64,000 nucleotides of DNA from Undaria pinnatifida. Taxonomy: Eukaryota > Sar > Phaeophyceae > Laminariales > Alariaceae. The notes beneath the pieces were generated by a model, which was not told the DNA's origin, made no database searches, and saw only the letters and a list, made by a program, of their open reading frames with translations. Of this stretch, positions 46,881-57,954 are shown piece by piece; position 1 is the stretch's first letter; every line of letters begins with the position of its first letter. A program made the position numbers and the translations under genes. The stretch is from contig JABAKD010000023.1 of NCBI GenBank assembly GCA_012845835.1, positions 2,614,197-2,678,196 of the forward strand. Direction: 5' to 3'.

Positions 46881-47930
46881 TGCGTGCTTTGGTGTAATTT
46901 TTTCAATAGTTTCTACATGCCAGTAATACTCGAAGTATCATACCACGTACCGGTACTAAAAATATACTACACCAGGTGTGTACATATATGTGAGGTCGTT
47001 TTCGAATCACAGAAAATGCACCCCTAGCTCGGTTTAGCTTGTCTATTTAAAGCACGGCAGCGCAGCGCAGTGCGGTGCCATGCTTTGCCCTTCGTTTTGC
47101 GGTGTTCTGTCGTGCGGCGCTGTTCGTTCTTTTGAACATACAACAGCAGTTAGTAGTACCTGGTAGTAGTTGTGGTTCCAGGTATGATACAGATACCAGG
47201 TTTATGTACGTGTTTCGCATACTCGCGTTCTGTCTTCCTTCAGTTGATTGCCCTCTCTCGGTCCCCATGCCCCCCCCCCCCCCCCCCCCCCCCGCAATTA
47301 TCGCACGTACTGCTGTTCACAACGTGAAATCAAAAAGCACAGCACAGCGCTTGGTAGTTAGCTCTGTGCAACCACCTCTTGGCATTAATATCAACTCCCT
47401 ATTCGCACTAAATATTCACGGGCCTTTTGGTCTCGCCCTAATTTTTTACATGTATTAGTTAACTGCATTCTTCTTTGAGCGAGCGTAGCGGGCGGAGTTA
47501 GAAGCCTTGCGGAGCAGAGACCTGTGCTTTCTTTAGAACCACACAGAGTACCACAAGGTATTGGGCGAAATATCATGTACCAGGTGCACCGTTGGTACAT
47601 GTGTGCACTAGTTTTTCTGCTCTTTCGTTGTTGGTTTTGTTCTTCATCTCGGTCCTCTTCGCGATCTTTTCTTCGCAAATTACACCTGTACTACACTGCC
47701 GATCAGAACGTGACATCCGATCAGATCGTGGCATTGCCACCATACAGCACAGCACAGACAGGGCAATCAGCTCCGCACAAGCATTTCCTCGCATTATTGA
47801 ATATCTAGTTGCACTAAATAGTGGGCCTCTTCTTTCTGCCCCCTTCACATTTGTTGGTTGAAGTCCTGGACAACCGTAGGGGGCGGCGTCAGCCGCCCGC
47901 GGAGGAGAGCCCATGTATGTATTATCGTTG
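46881..47930. other. Unassigned stretch with a 24-C run
   Basis: Poly-C 47,270-47,293 and GCAGCGCAGCGC-type sequence at 47,055-47,075. No convincing gene. Confidence 0.3.
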
Positions 47931-47935
47931 TCTCC

Positions 47936-48119
47936 GCCGAAGTAGAAAAGGCACCCTGAACGTGCACACCGGAAACCAACTTCGTACAAGAGCAGTGATA
48001 GTGTTGATATGTTGTTGTTGTTGTTGTTGTTGTTGCTGCCGAAGTAGAAAAGGCACCCTGAACGTGCACACCGGAAACCAACTTCGTACAAGAGCAGTGA
48101 TAGTGTTGATATGTTGTTG

Positions 48120-48139
<20 letters not shown>
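47936..48139 (+). repeat. 102-bp tandem duplication ending in (TTG)n
   Basis: GCCGAAGTAGAAAAGGCACC starts at 47,936 and again at 48,038; both copies end in a TTG run. Confidence 0.9.
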
Positions 48140-48151
<12 letters not shown>

Positions 48152-48330
48152 GGTGGTGGTGGTGGTGGTGGTGGTGGTGGTGGTGGTGGTGGTGGTGGTG
48201 GTGGTGGTGGTGGTGGTGGTGGTGGTGGTGGTGGTGGTGGTGGTGGTGGTGGTGGTGGTGGTGGTGGTGGTGTTGGTGGTGTTGGTGTTGGTGTTGGTGT
48301 TGGTGTTGGTGTTGGTGTTGGTGTTGTTGC

Positions 48331-48362
<32 letters not shown>

Positions 48363-48365
48363 TTG
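48112..48365 (+). repeat. Compound trinucleotide array TTG-GGT-GGTGTT-TCGTTG
   Basis: A TTG run turns into about 45 GGT units, then GTTGGT units, then TTGTCG units, i.e. stepwise variant arrays. Poly-Val, poly-Trp and poly-His ORFs are artefacts. Confidence 0.95.
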
Positions 48366-49575
48366 TCTCACGTTAACTGTTGTCAAACATCTAGAGTCCG
48401 TGGTCACACAAGGGTGCTGGAGCCCTACAAGGAAGATCCGAGAACTGAATGAAAGCATAACTCGTCCATGAAATACTCCTAAAAACACACGATACAAAGA
48501 AGGCGCACAAGTGAAATGATCCAGTGTGCAAACTGAACTTACGTGTAGAGTTCCCCTGTTCCCACAGCTAAATAACTCGCGGCTACAAACTACATCGGTT
48601 GGGCTGCCTGCACCGTATGAACCTCATGGCAATTTTGAACACAGGCGAACGCGCCTGCTGTCTGGAGTGCTGTCAGAGTGACGACCCGCGGGCATACAGT
48701 TAAAACAGACCTATCAAACCAAAAACCACCCCATACAGATATCAATGATCGCCCGGTTTTCCCGGGTTATCTGACAGGTTGCAGCTCTACGACGCCCTGT
48801 GCCTGAAAATGGGAAATTGCGGGGGGTCGTTTTACAACTCAACCTACTCTACAAAAACAGTGACGTAAGTGACATGTACTACTGCCTCGTGAAAAAAAAC
48901 TGAAAAAAGACGATCGCTGCTCTCGTTATGATGGTGTGCGTGCGGGTCGTGGGTCTTCGTGTGCCGTTCTCGTGCTGTGGTTCTTCGTGACCGCCTCATC
49001 GCCCAACTTTCTCAGCCCGCTCATTCGCACTTGCACTCGCTGACGATCAATTCCAATCGGTTCCCACTCTCCCCCGTCCCAAAAGACAAATTCTCCTCGC
49101 AGCTTGCAATGGTGATCTGAAAACAAAAGTTCTCGTTCAGAGAGAGTTCAATCCGCCTCTTTCCCGCCCGTCGACGTTCAGTCGCCCTTCTCCTCCGTCG
49201 TCGAACCCAGCCTCTTGCCGGCACAGTTCCCTCCACTCAAACCAAGACTGCGCCGTAGTGTAGCTCGTGGTGGCGCCTGCCTCTGCGCACGAGCATCACA
49301 ATTATGCATTGCTTCTCCGCCGCGGTTGCCTACAAAGACGCGCGAATCGTAGGTGACCATGCTTGACGCACCACGTACGACCCAACTCTACCGCCACGCT
49401 TACGCCTTGTGGCCACACGCAGCAGCAAGAAGATATCACTCCTTGAGGGTGAGTCCGGCCTTACACCCGCCAGAAAGACCCCCCCACACTCGCTACAAGC
49501 CAGCTAGGTCATGCCTCGCAGCATGCCTCACCGAGGCGGCAAGGGGAACAGAGGAGTAAAAAATACACGGAGATA
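48360..49575 (-). repeat. Dispersed repeat A plus R7, copy 2
   Basis: Reverse complement of 35,530-36,790. Confidence 0.8.
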
Positions 49576-49894
49576 AAAGGGGGCCAAACTCGAACACAAT
49601 AAAGATTGGGACCGCCAATCATATCAATTGTTCTACTCTACCATGACCGTAGATTCTATGCAGTCATGCACATCATAGATCAGAGTTGTAAGCAGGCATA
49701 AATAAACACACCTGTCGAAGACACGTATGATCAGATGAGATATTTTGCTCTGTACTATTCAACCAGCATGATAATGTAAGTAGTACTAGTTTGTTGCGTA
49801 ATATAGTGTGATATTCGCTTGCCGGTTAAAATGTTTCACCGGGGACACGAATTTCAAAATGAAATTCTACAATACGCATATGCAGAATATTATC

Positions 49895-49975
49895 GAAGTA
49901 CAAGGGCTCCGCATGGGCGCCGGCATTCGCCGGCGCCCATGCTTCGGGTAGGGCAGGGCAGCACTTCGACAACTT
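49895..49975 (-). repeat. Short palindromic repeat, copy 2
   Basis: GGGCGCCGGCATTCGCCGGC is a 24-bp palindrome core. Matches 33,560-33,650. 49,576-49,894 is unassigned. Confidence 0.65.
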
Positions 49976-50079
49976 AGGGTGTAGCTGTCCGATTTGGCAT
50001 GCATTGAACTTACAAGTAATGCCAAGGGTTTAATACGAACATAGGATTCTGAAAGTCATGCTTTGACAAAAGAAAAAAC

Positions 50080-50690
50080 GTAATATTTTACAACAAAGAA
50101 GGCAAGGATAGGCGAAACAAACTGTTAAATGCGCCGTCAAGTAAAAGTTGGCGTCTATCAAACAAAAATACCGAAAAGAGTACTATTGAGAACGTGCGTC
50201 GCCACTCTAGGCGAAACAAAAGAGGCGTTGGCATTCATGAACAGGCTGCACTGCTGTCCCCGTGGCAATGGAGGTTCGGAGGCGACAGGATGAAAAGTCG
50301 GTTTGCATCAAACGTCGACATGAGGACATGTCAGCCGGCGAGGTTTTGGAGGAAGATTGCTTTGTTTGTTACGTGAAGGTTGTCGCATCGATTGGTCTGC
50401 GTGGTCGCGGGCGATGAGGAAAACGTAGAAGAGGAGGGCGATCTCTCGTTGAGGCGGCGTTGTCTAAGATTGGTGCGGGGGTGGCTTTGCTCGTACGGGA
50501 GGTTGGCATAGCGCTTCTTCTCTGTTTTTTCTCGGGAAAGCGGGATATGTGTGTCTGCTGTCTTTTCTTTGTGGGGGCTTTCATGTTGTCGAAATTGGAC
50601 GCGTCCCCTCAATGCATAATATCCGGAGTGTCTCTACCATGACGACTGCTGATAGTGCCGTGCGTATTTCTTAGAGACTGACGTATTATT
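50080..50690 (-). repeat. Dispersed repeat B, copy 2
   Basis: Inverted counterpart of 38,751-39,360. Confidence 0.75.
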
Positions 50691-51061
50691 TACTGGTAGT
50701 AATAATAATATACCTTTGCAACATTTTTTTCCCTTAATCCCATTTATTATCCCCGCACCACTCTCGCGCTCCCTCTCAGTAGTAACTCAGATCCGGGGTC
50801 AATAGCGGGCCCTCCTCCTCCCTCCCCACTTCGGCACGTGCTTTCATTATTACCGCGAGGAGAATCCAGCACTTTCTTCCCTCGTCGACTCGCGTCGAAC
50901 CAACCCACGCTGCCAGGCGCTCTCAGCAGTTGATCCCTGTGTTTTTTTTCTTGCATTTTTGCAAATTAAGTCAAATCTCATCGTGGTGGATGTCGAACTC
51001 AAGGACAACCAAACGTTAGTAGTATTCGAGGGTAAAACCACTAGACCACTGGGGCGGCCGG
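50691..51061 (-). mobile_element. tRNA-headed SINE family S2, copy 3
   Basis: Minus strand: GTCTAGTGGTTTTACCC (A-box region) and GAGTTCGACATCC (B box), the best-preserved pair of boxes in this family. Confidence 0.65.
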
Positions 51062-51129
51062 CTGACGAAAAAATAAAAAAAACAGGATCTTTGCATAGAG
51101 ATTACATTTCTTCCCCCATATTGTATGAT

Positions 51130-51612
51130 ATTACGATGGTTGACGCGATATGTATAGAATAAAGCGCCAAATACCTGAATATCAGCGTACGCGGAGTTTT
51201 AGATATCATGAATAACGAACGACCGCGACGGCAGAGCACGGCAAAGCATAGCGCGTCGCTCTGCTGAGCTAGCGGTGCGCTGCTGACCTGAGCCGCAGGG
51301 CATCGCAGGGCACTGCACGGCGCTTCGTTGCTGTAAGCTATAGCGCTGCGATGGGGTGCTGGGCGGTGTTGAGCTGATGACCCAAGCCCAGATCTCAGCC
51401 GCTGAAGCTTCGTCAAGTACAAAACAAATGGTGCGAATAAAAAAAGCTAAAGCTGGACCGTTCCGCAACTAATGCACAGGCGGTAAATTAGCGGCAGTAG
51501 GAAGTTCAACTTACTAGACAAAAGGAGGTAAAAATCGCGAAAAGGTTCAAAATCGTGTTGGCAGAAAAACCAAGTTTGCAGGAAGCAGCTGAAAGGTCAA
51601 GAAACAGGCAAT
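51130..51612 (-). repeat. Interspersed repeat R5, copy 3
   Basis: Reverse complement of R5, including the TATCTAAAACTCCGCGTACG extension shared with 34,560 and 29,340. Confidence 0.75.
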
Positions 51613-51616
51613 ATTT

Positions 51617-51623
51617 AGTTGTA

Positions 51624-51658
<35 letters not shown>

Positions 51659-51705
51659 CGTTCTCACATTAACTCGCATAATCAAGTCCGTGGTCACAGA
51701 ACAGT
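51617..51705 (+). repeat. (TTG)n joined to R7 fragment
   Basis: Same junction as 38,053-38,145. 51,706-52,417 is unassigned, with frames of 60-127 codons and no recognised family. Confidence 0.7.
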
Positions 51706-52417
51706 CTCCAGTCACTCTGGAGCTGAGGAATACCCTAGGGGAAAAACTCAAACCAAAGGTGGTACACGCATAAATCACAGCTGACGCAATTCATGTCTCC
51801 ACCAGAAACATATAAAAATGAAATCGGGAGTCAGTCTACGATGTGCCAGGTCCATACCGGTGCATACGTCTCATTACTCGCGCATGGAAAAACCGACTAA
51901 ACCGCTTGCCAACCAAGAAAGACTACCACGTATATATTACACGTGGTATCTATCACTACGCATGCGCACAATAGACGCTAGTCAATAGGACAAAAGAAAA
52001 AACAAATAAGAGAAAGGAAAGGAAATGGGTTCATGGGGCCAAAAAAAAGAAATGTAAATATATTTTGGGGGGTCTACTGGCGAGTCTTGCCACCAGCACG
52101 ATGCCACGTGGTTTTTCGACGATCTACAGCAGTACTACGAACGACTTTCGATACACCCACCGAAGCACGGACTACCGGCGAATTACGCGATCGACAGCTG
52201 GCCGTGGTTGTCACGTGTCTCTGTGTTGGGGGCCCCTGTGCGCTGCCTCTTGTTGGCTCTTGCTTGGGTAAAACATGCGGTGTGCTCGATGGTCTCACGG
52301 CACCAGAATCAGAACGTCCGCTCGTACGATGTATCATTCTTACAGGAAATAAATGTAATAATACCTGGTATTTTTTTCTCCATCAATATGAACATAAAAC
52401 GGTTGTTATATATTGAA

Positions 52418-53100
52418 CAGAGTGATGCGTGTACGACTATACTTGCCAACGGCACTCGTACTGCACTTTGAGCTATCTGCTGTGGTTGTGGTTCCTACTA
52501 GTTGCTGCTGTATGTGCTAGAAGTTTCGCCCTTGGGCTACTGCTGCTGCACTTGATGTTGTGTGTTTGCCAATGTTGTCAGTTGGCGTTCATGCTCGTCG
52601 TACATACTGATGTTCTCACCCAGTACGTACGGGTTTCCTCGTACCTCGACGGCACGACGACGAGCTCAAAACAGAAGGGAGGCGACATGAAATGGCATCG
52701 ACAATGGCCACATAGAAGCGAGCACAGCGGGATAGTTCGCTGCGAATCAACCGCAACGTTCATGCCTACAACAGAGGCTGCCTGGAGTGTCAGCGGCCGT
52801 GCTAAAGCAAAGGCCAAAGGCCGAAGAGACGGCTCTTCTGCCTGCTTGATTTTGTCTCGAGATGCTGTTATATATAGACTTTTGGACGAAGTGATGCGTG
52901 CACGACTGAACTTGCCAACTGCACTCGTACTGCACTTTGAGCTATCTGCTGTGGTTCTGGTTGCAACTAGTTGCTGCAGTATGTGCTAGAAGTTTCGCCC
53001 TTCGGCTACTACTGCTGCTGCACCTGATGTTGTGTGTTTGCCAATGCCGTCAGTTGGCGTTCATGTTCGTCGTACATACTGCTGTTCTCACCCTGTATGC
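52418..53100 (+). repeat. Direct duplication, ~210 bp at 470-bp spacing
   Basis: 52,418-52,628 and 52,887-53,100 share GCACTTTGAGCTATCTGCTG, GTATGTGCTAGAAGTTTCGC and TGTTGTGTGTTTGCCAATG. The frames over the two copies run LLWLWFLLVAAVCARSF and LLWFWLQLVAAVCARSF, hydrophobic and perhaps once coding. Unrecognised. Confidence 0.75.
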
Positions 53101-53133
53101 AAAAAATCAAATATTATCACGTACCGTTTGGAA

Positions 53134-53400
53134 ATGATGCCAATTTTGTGAATCATTCAGGCGTTGCAGCCTTTAAGATTCAACAATTTTTCCAAAATTC
53201 CTCCTCGACACTCGCTCGTCTCGCTCGGCACCCGTCCGCGTTCACGGCGATGTGCGGAACGGACACGGCAGGGCGAGGGGCGTTGGAGCCGCCCCCCAAA
53301 GGCGGCGCTCGAACCAAGCCATATTCGACCGAGAATTCCAGTTCCGCGAATCGCATACTTGGGCCGAGAAAAAAAACTCCTGACCAAAGTCCATGACACC
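53134..53400 (-). repeat. Interspersed repeat R4, inverted uninterrupted copy
   Basis: AAATGATGCCAATTTTGTGA to AAACTCCTGACCAAAG; second empty site for the gypsy insertion (GAATCATTCAGGCG). Confidence 0.85.
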
Positions 53401-53434
53401 AAGGAATGACTCGATATTCAAGGAATGTTTTTTT

Positions 53435-54705
53435 CATATATTTATGAGATCATATAGGTTTTCAACGTACGTAATTTGTTTGACTAATACGATCAGTGCG
53501 GTAACTCATAGTCGTATGAGCGATGGCATTGGGTACACTTGGCCCAGCTGTGTAGAAGACGACCTGCACGCGGAGCGCGTCAAGAAGCAAAGTCAGAGCT
53601 ACAGGTCCAAGGTGTAATACAGACTACTTTATGTTTGTGCACTCCCCGACAAAAGAGGAGTGCATGTCAACGGAGGCTGAAGCTCTCGTGGCTGCTGCTG
53701 TACGCGGTCCTAATCAGGCCGCCTCGGATGCTGCGCGAGTCGAGGCAGAGGCTCATGCTGCTGTCACTGCTGTGAAAGCTGGGCTCGACGCTCGCCGTGC
53801 CGAAGCCCTGGCTGCCTTGCAAGCTGAGTCCGATGGTCGACGTGCCGCAGCCGCTTCGGCTGCTGCTACTGCTGCGTCTGCCACCGCGGCACCATCGTTG
53901 CTTAGCCCCAGTCGCGCTGTGTCCGAGGCTGCGGGGGTAACATCGGCTGAAGTGCTGCACTGGCAAGGGCAGGTGTTTGGCGAGTTTGCTCGGATAGACA
54001 AAGACGTGTTCCGCCTTAAATCGACGATGGATCAACTACTTGCTTCCATTGAAACTCTGCAGGATGCTGTGGCTGGTGGCGCGTCTAAAACCTAAAACGT
54101 CGAGGCCATGCTTCAGCAGTTCATAGACGACTTTGCCGATCGGCAGCCGGCCCCGCAGGACAGTTGGGACGCGAGGCAGCGCCACCTCAAAAAGTCGCGC
54201 AGTTGGTTAACTGACGACACTGCGCGATGGAAAAATATGGCGTCCAGAAAACATTGGGTGCTCTCTGGCACATACCCCCCAACATTGGCGACTCAGGGGC
54301 GGATATTCCTTCCTTTGTAGGCGAGGCTGTCAATGTCATGACGGCAGTGGCTACCCAGCTCCGCGCGATGAGTGACTTCGACGTTCGTGCGTACGGGCCG
54401 CGCGCGAAAGGGATGCTCGACCACCTTCTGAAGGGTCGCTGACACCCTCGATTTTTTGGCCAGGCTTTTGTGGCGATCCTAACTGTCGTGTTTTCTCTCG
54501 ACAGCGACGGCGACCGCCATCGCCGGAAGAGGGTGGCAACGATCGGTACCGCCTTTACGTCAGCGTCTGCGGACCTACGCCGGCACACCCGTGGCAATAA
54601 TATTCTGCTCTCTGGCTACGCGGCGCGGGCTGTCATGAGCGAGATAGTAAACGACGATCTTCGCCTGTGGGTCAACGACCTTGGACGATTTGCGCAACAA
54701 GTCCG
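53435..54705 (+). mobile_element. DIRS-order retroelement, 3'-truncated copy
   Basis: Contains terminal repeat A (53,435-53,630) and the gag-like region; similarity to the full copy stops near 54,705, right after GCGCAACAAGTCCGTCCGC. Orientation is opposite to the main copy. Confidence 0.85.
53631..54705 (+). pseudogene. gag-like gene of the truncated DIRS-order element
   Basis: Starts MFVHSPTKEECMSTEAEALV and is strongly alanine-rich and predicted helical over residues 15-95 (ARVEAEAHAAVTAVKAGLDA), suggesting a coiled-coil. TAA at 54,093 falls where the sister copy has an arginine codon, so the stop is secondary. The frame then continues (MLQQFIDDFADRQP), changes near 54,230 and again at about 54,440, where RHRRKRVATIGTAFTSASAD is shared with the sister copy. 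Gag role is inferred from position 5' of pol and the zinc finger downstream in the other copy. Confidence 0.65.
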
Positions 54706-55124
54706 TCCGCCGATAATACGCATTTACGGACGATTCACGCCCGTGTTTTTCTTCGTCTGTTCCTCCAAAACAACTGCTGTGTTGATCCAACGATCCAATG
54801 TTTTGTTACTACTGCTGCTGCTTCCAGTAAGACCAACTATTATGGAAAATATTTTCATCGATTATACCTCTATTTAACGGAGATCTCAGACGACAAAAAA
54901 AAATCACCGACATGATCTTTGCCACCAAATATTTGATCTCACCACAGCTGGAGTGTAATATTTGTTTCATAATGCTGTAGACTATATGGGACCAGAAATC
55001 ATCATTTCAGGTTTCAATAATAATCGAGGCCAGAAATGAGCGGATCTGGTGATTGTTGAGCCCAGAAATAACAGCTTTACAACTGATATCATTTGACTTT
55101 CGAATACTAACCCGTACCAAGATC

Positions 55125-55404
55125 TTGTTGTTTTCTGACATTTAACTCTTGTAAGAAATTCTAGAGTCCGTCGTCGCAAGGTGCTGGAGCTGTAGGTAGA
55201 TCCGAAACAACTAGAGAAATCAAAATTCGTTCAGTAAGTACTACGCTTTCCCGCCTAAAAACGCACGATACAAAGATGGCGCACAAGTGAAAATGTCTAA
55301 TGCGCAAATTAAACTCACATGGATGCGGGTATCCACGCATCAACAGCATGCAGGAGTTCCAACAACTAACCAACTCGCGGCTACGAACTATAGCGGCCGG
55401 GCTG
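55125..55404 (-). repeat. R7 plus start of repeat A, copy 3 (host of SINE S1)
   Basis: TCTAGAGTCCGTCGTCGCA, AACGCACGATACAAAGATGG and CAACTCGCGGCTACGAACTA match 48.4-48.6 kb. The repeat resumes after the SINE at 55,727. 54,706-55,124 is unassigned. Confidence 0.75.
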
Positions 55405-55413
55405 TTTGCACCG

Positions 55414-55726
55414 TTTTTTTTTTTTTTTTTTTTCGCACATTCTACTTTCTAGCTTCTGGACGGGCCGTGGTCACAGGTGTCGTCCCTTCTCCCCCCCGGT
55501 TCTTGCCTTCAATTTTCTTCGCGCATAGGGTTTAGCAATCCCTCTCCTCGTTGATTTTTCATCGAGTGTTGCTAACTTACGCTCTCGCGCTTTCCGCAAG
55601 TCAATTTGTGCACAAAAAAAGTCCCAACGAATTTATACGAGTATGCACTCGGCGGGGCTCGAACTCACGAAACTGACCTATACCAGGCTCGAGGATAACC
55701 CGATATACGAAATCGGGGCGACCGGC
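55414..55726 (-). mobile_element. tRNA-headed SINE family S1, copy 3, with TSD
   Basis: 313 bp from a 20-T run (poly(A) on the minus strand) to the tRNA-like head (B box GAGTTCGAGCCCC). TTGCACCG flanks it at 55,406-55,413 and 55,727-55,734. Empty sites GGGCTGCCTGCACCGTA at about 48,600 and (inverted) 36,500. Confidence 0.92.
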
Positions 55727-56139
55727 TTGCACCGTACGATCACATGTCAACCCTGCCTATTTTTTTCCTGGTATGATTCCTATGTACTGTACACGTCACC
55801 CATCACCCACAACATAGAATCATGAACACACATTCGACCTCAAACCGCGCTTGCATGCTGTGATGTTGTGTGAGGGACAAAGTTTCGTCTTCACACACAA
55901 ACGCGATAACAGCAGCAGCACCACCATCAAAACAACCACAACAGTACGACACCAGCACCACAGCACAGCGGCAGGACAGCAGCACGACGGCAGTAGAGGG
56001 GGTGGGGACCTAACGTCGCCGGCGGAAACATACGTGCCAGATTCCAAAAATGTGGGCGAACGGCAAAAAAAGATCTGCCAATTCAACATAGTAGAACTTT
56101 CCAAAAATCAGAAGCCGTAATAGACGCTACTTTGCACTT

Positions 56140-56303
56140 AGCTTTCGAAGTTTTAATGTATTTGTGCGCAACCCCCGGCCCGGAGAGGGCGGTTGAAGAT
56201 GGGAATACACCGGGGCTCCCCCGCCGGCAACCCCACGCTAACATCCGTATACACGAGTAACTCCCAACCCAACTGGCGACATCGAACTCTCGACGCCAGC
56301 CAA
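56140..56303 (-). repeat. Split direct repeat B2
   Basis: Shares CTTTCGAAGTT, CCACGCTAACATCCGTATAC and CAACTGGCGACATCGA with B1. 55,735-56,139 is unassigned (CAC/CAG-rich). Confidence 0.8.
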
Positions 56304-56831
56304 CAGCCAACGACGAACAATCGTTGGCAACTCGAAGAAGACATACGAGGCAACCACCTATAACGTGCAGCATATAAAAACGTACTCACGCGTGTTATAT
56401 GGTTGCACGCCTGCACATACCATGCACATTAAACAAATGCACTCACTTGCCAATATACGGATAATTCCCCTCTCCCACACTTTCAGATTGCGCGCTAAAT
56501 CCGAGCCGGTGCACTGCCACAACGTTTGCTGTTAACTATCAGCATAATATCTGCGTAAAACAGCCATACGTAACCCCACCGCACGGAGGGATACTCAAAT
56601 ATTACACATGCATTAAAAAAAACATAACAACGAACACCACTTGCACCACGCTGTAACACTGATGCGGCTAGCCCTCATCGCAAACCTGCGCGATCTACGA
56701 AACCCCGTCGCATCTTCAGCGCAAACAGGTACGTATACCAAAACAGTAACGAACACGCGCAACGTTACTGCGACCGATTAACTCCCCCTCCATTCACTCC
56801 CTCAAAAGCACGGGCGGATTGGTGGGAACTG
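56304..56831 (-). other. Spacer between A2 and B2
   Basis: About 530 bp, no ORF and no match seen elsewhere in the element. Confidence 0.5.
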
Positions 56832-57036
56832 AAACTAGTCTGTATTTCACCTTGGACCTGTAGCTCTGACTCTGCTCCCCTACGCTTTCCGCGTGCAGGT
56901 CGTCGCCTACCCAGCTGGGCCAGGTGCACCCAATGCTATCGCTCAACGATTAGGAATTACCGCATTAATCTGATTGGTCAAACTTCTTACGTACAAAACC
57001 CATATTTTCTCATACTTCGATAATATTTTGCTCTGC
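56832..57036 (-). repeat. Split direct repeat A2
   Basis: Shares GTAGCTCTGACT, CCGCGTGCAGGTCGTCGCCT and ACAAAACCCATATTTTC with A1, same orientation. Confidence 0.85.
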
Positions 57037-57039
57037 ATT

Positions 57040-57203
57040 TTGCTTTCGAAGTTGTATTATATTAATGCGCGACCCCCCGCCCGGAGAGGGGGGTTGGAGG
57101 TTCGAATACTCCGGGGCTGCCCTGCTTGAAACCCCACGCTAACATCCGTATACACGAGTCTACTCCCAACCCAACTGGCGACATCGAGCTCTCGACGCCA
57201 GCC
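57040..57203 (-). repeat. Split direct repeat B1
   Basis: Abuts A2. Contains GGTTCGAATACTCC within CCCGGAG...CTCCGGG complementary sequence, a hairpin resembling a tRNA T-arm. Confidence 0.8.
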
Positions 57204-57249
57204 TCCAGCACAAACTGGTAGTTGACCCGTATTACGAATGTCGTCCCAC

Positions 57250-57950
57250 CCCCCCTCTCCCCCCTACTCTCAAGTCGTAGTGCACACGGGATAACACACT
57301 TCTTTGTTATACCGCGTTTTCCTAACTAGTCAACGCCCATCGGCCCTCACGCCGCAACACCGCCGATGTTGCACCCCCCGCCGACAAGTGCGTCGGGCCT
57401 TCAATCCTCAGGGAGTGCAAGGAGTATTCCTACGCCCGCACACCCGCCAACGCAACTACTTTCCGCACAGCTGCCGTCGCTTGATGTTGTGTCCACATGG
57501 ACCATCTGCCATTACCGACGCCAAACGCAACCAAGGGGGTCAAAGAGGGAAGAAACAAGTAACAAGACATGAATTCGAAAATTAGATCGACGACGCCGCC
57601 ACCTTCACCACGCGCATGGACGGGCCCTTTCGCACACGCGTAACAACCACCCCTTTCCGCAGTTAGTCACCCTTCGTCCCGCAAACCCGAATCTCAACCT
57701 GATTCGCGGTTGACTACTGCGCAACAGTAAGCTGAATATTTATGCGAAAGAAAGAAACATCTGCACGCCGCAAACAATAAGTCTAGTGAACTCGTAACCG
57801 GGTTTCCGTGAACATTTCTGACCCGCGAGTAAAAAAACAGAACAAAGCGCACAGGGAAGCCCGCTAACGACGACCCCCGGCACGCCAGGTGGGGATCAGC
57901 TTTTCGCCCTCGAGCAGCATATACTACAGACAGCACGCATATTAACGAGG
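57250..57950 (-). pseudogene. Tyrosine recombinase of the DIRS-order element
   Basis: On the minus strand 57,310-57,450 reads VALAGVRA-stop-EYSLHSLRIEGPTHLSAGG, then VLRREGRWALTS, matching the HxxR box (HSLR) and the GRW region of DIRS-type tyrosine recombinases, which insert the circular cDNA. Three in-frame stops occur; one falls where the catalytic tyrosine would be expected after GRW. The N-terminal half (57,450-57,950) is not recognisable in a single frame. Confidence 0.75.
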
Positions 57951-57954
57951 ACGG

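Noticed and set aside
47821-48497. Poly-Trp, poly-Val and poly-His ORFs of up to 216 codons
   Set aside because: Translation of GGT/TTG arrays.
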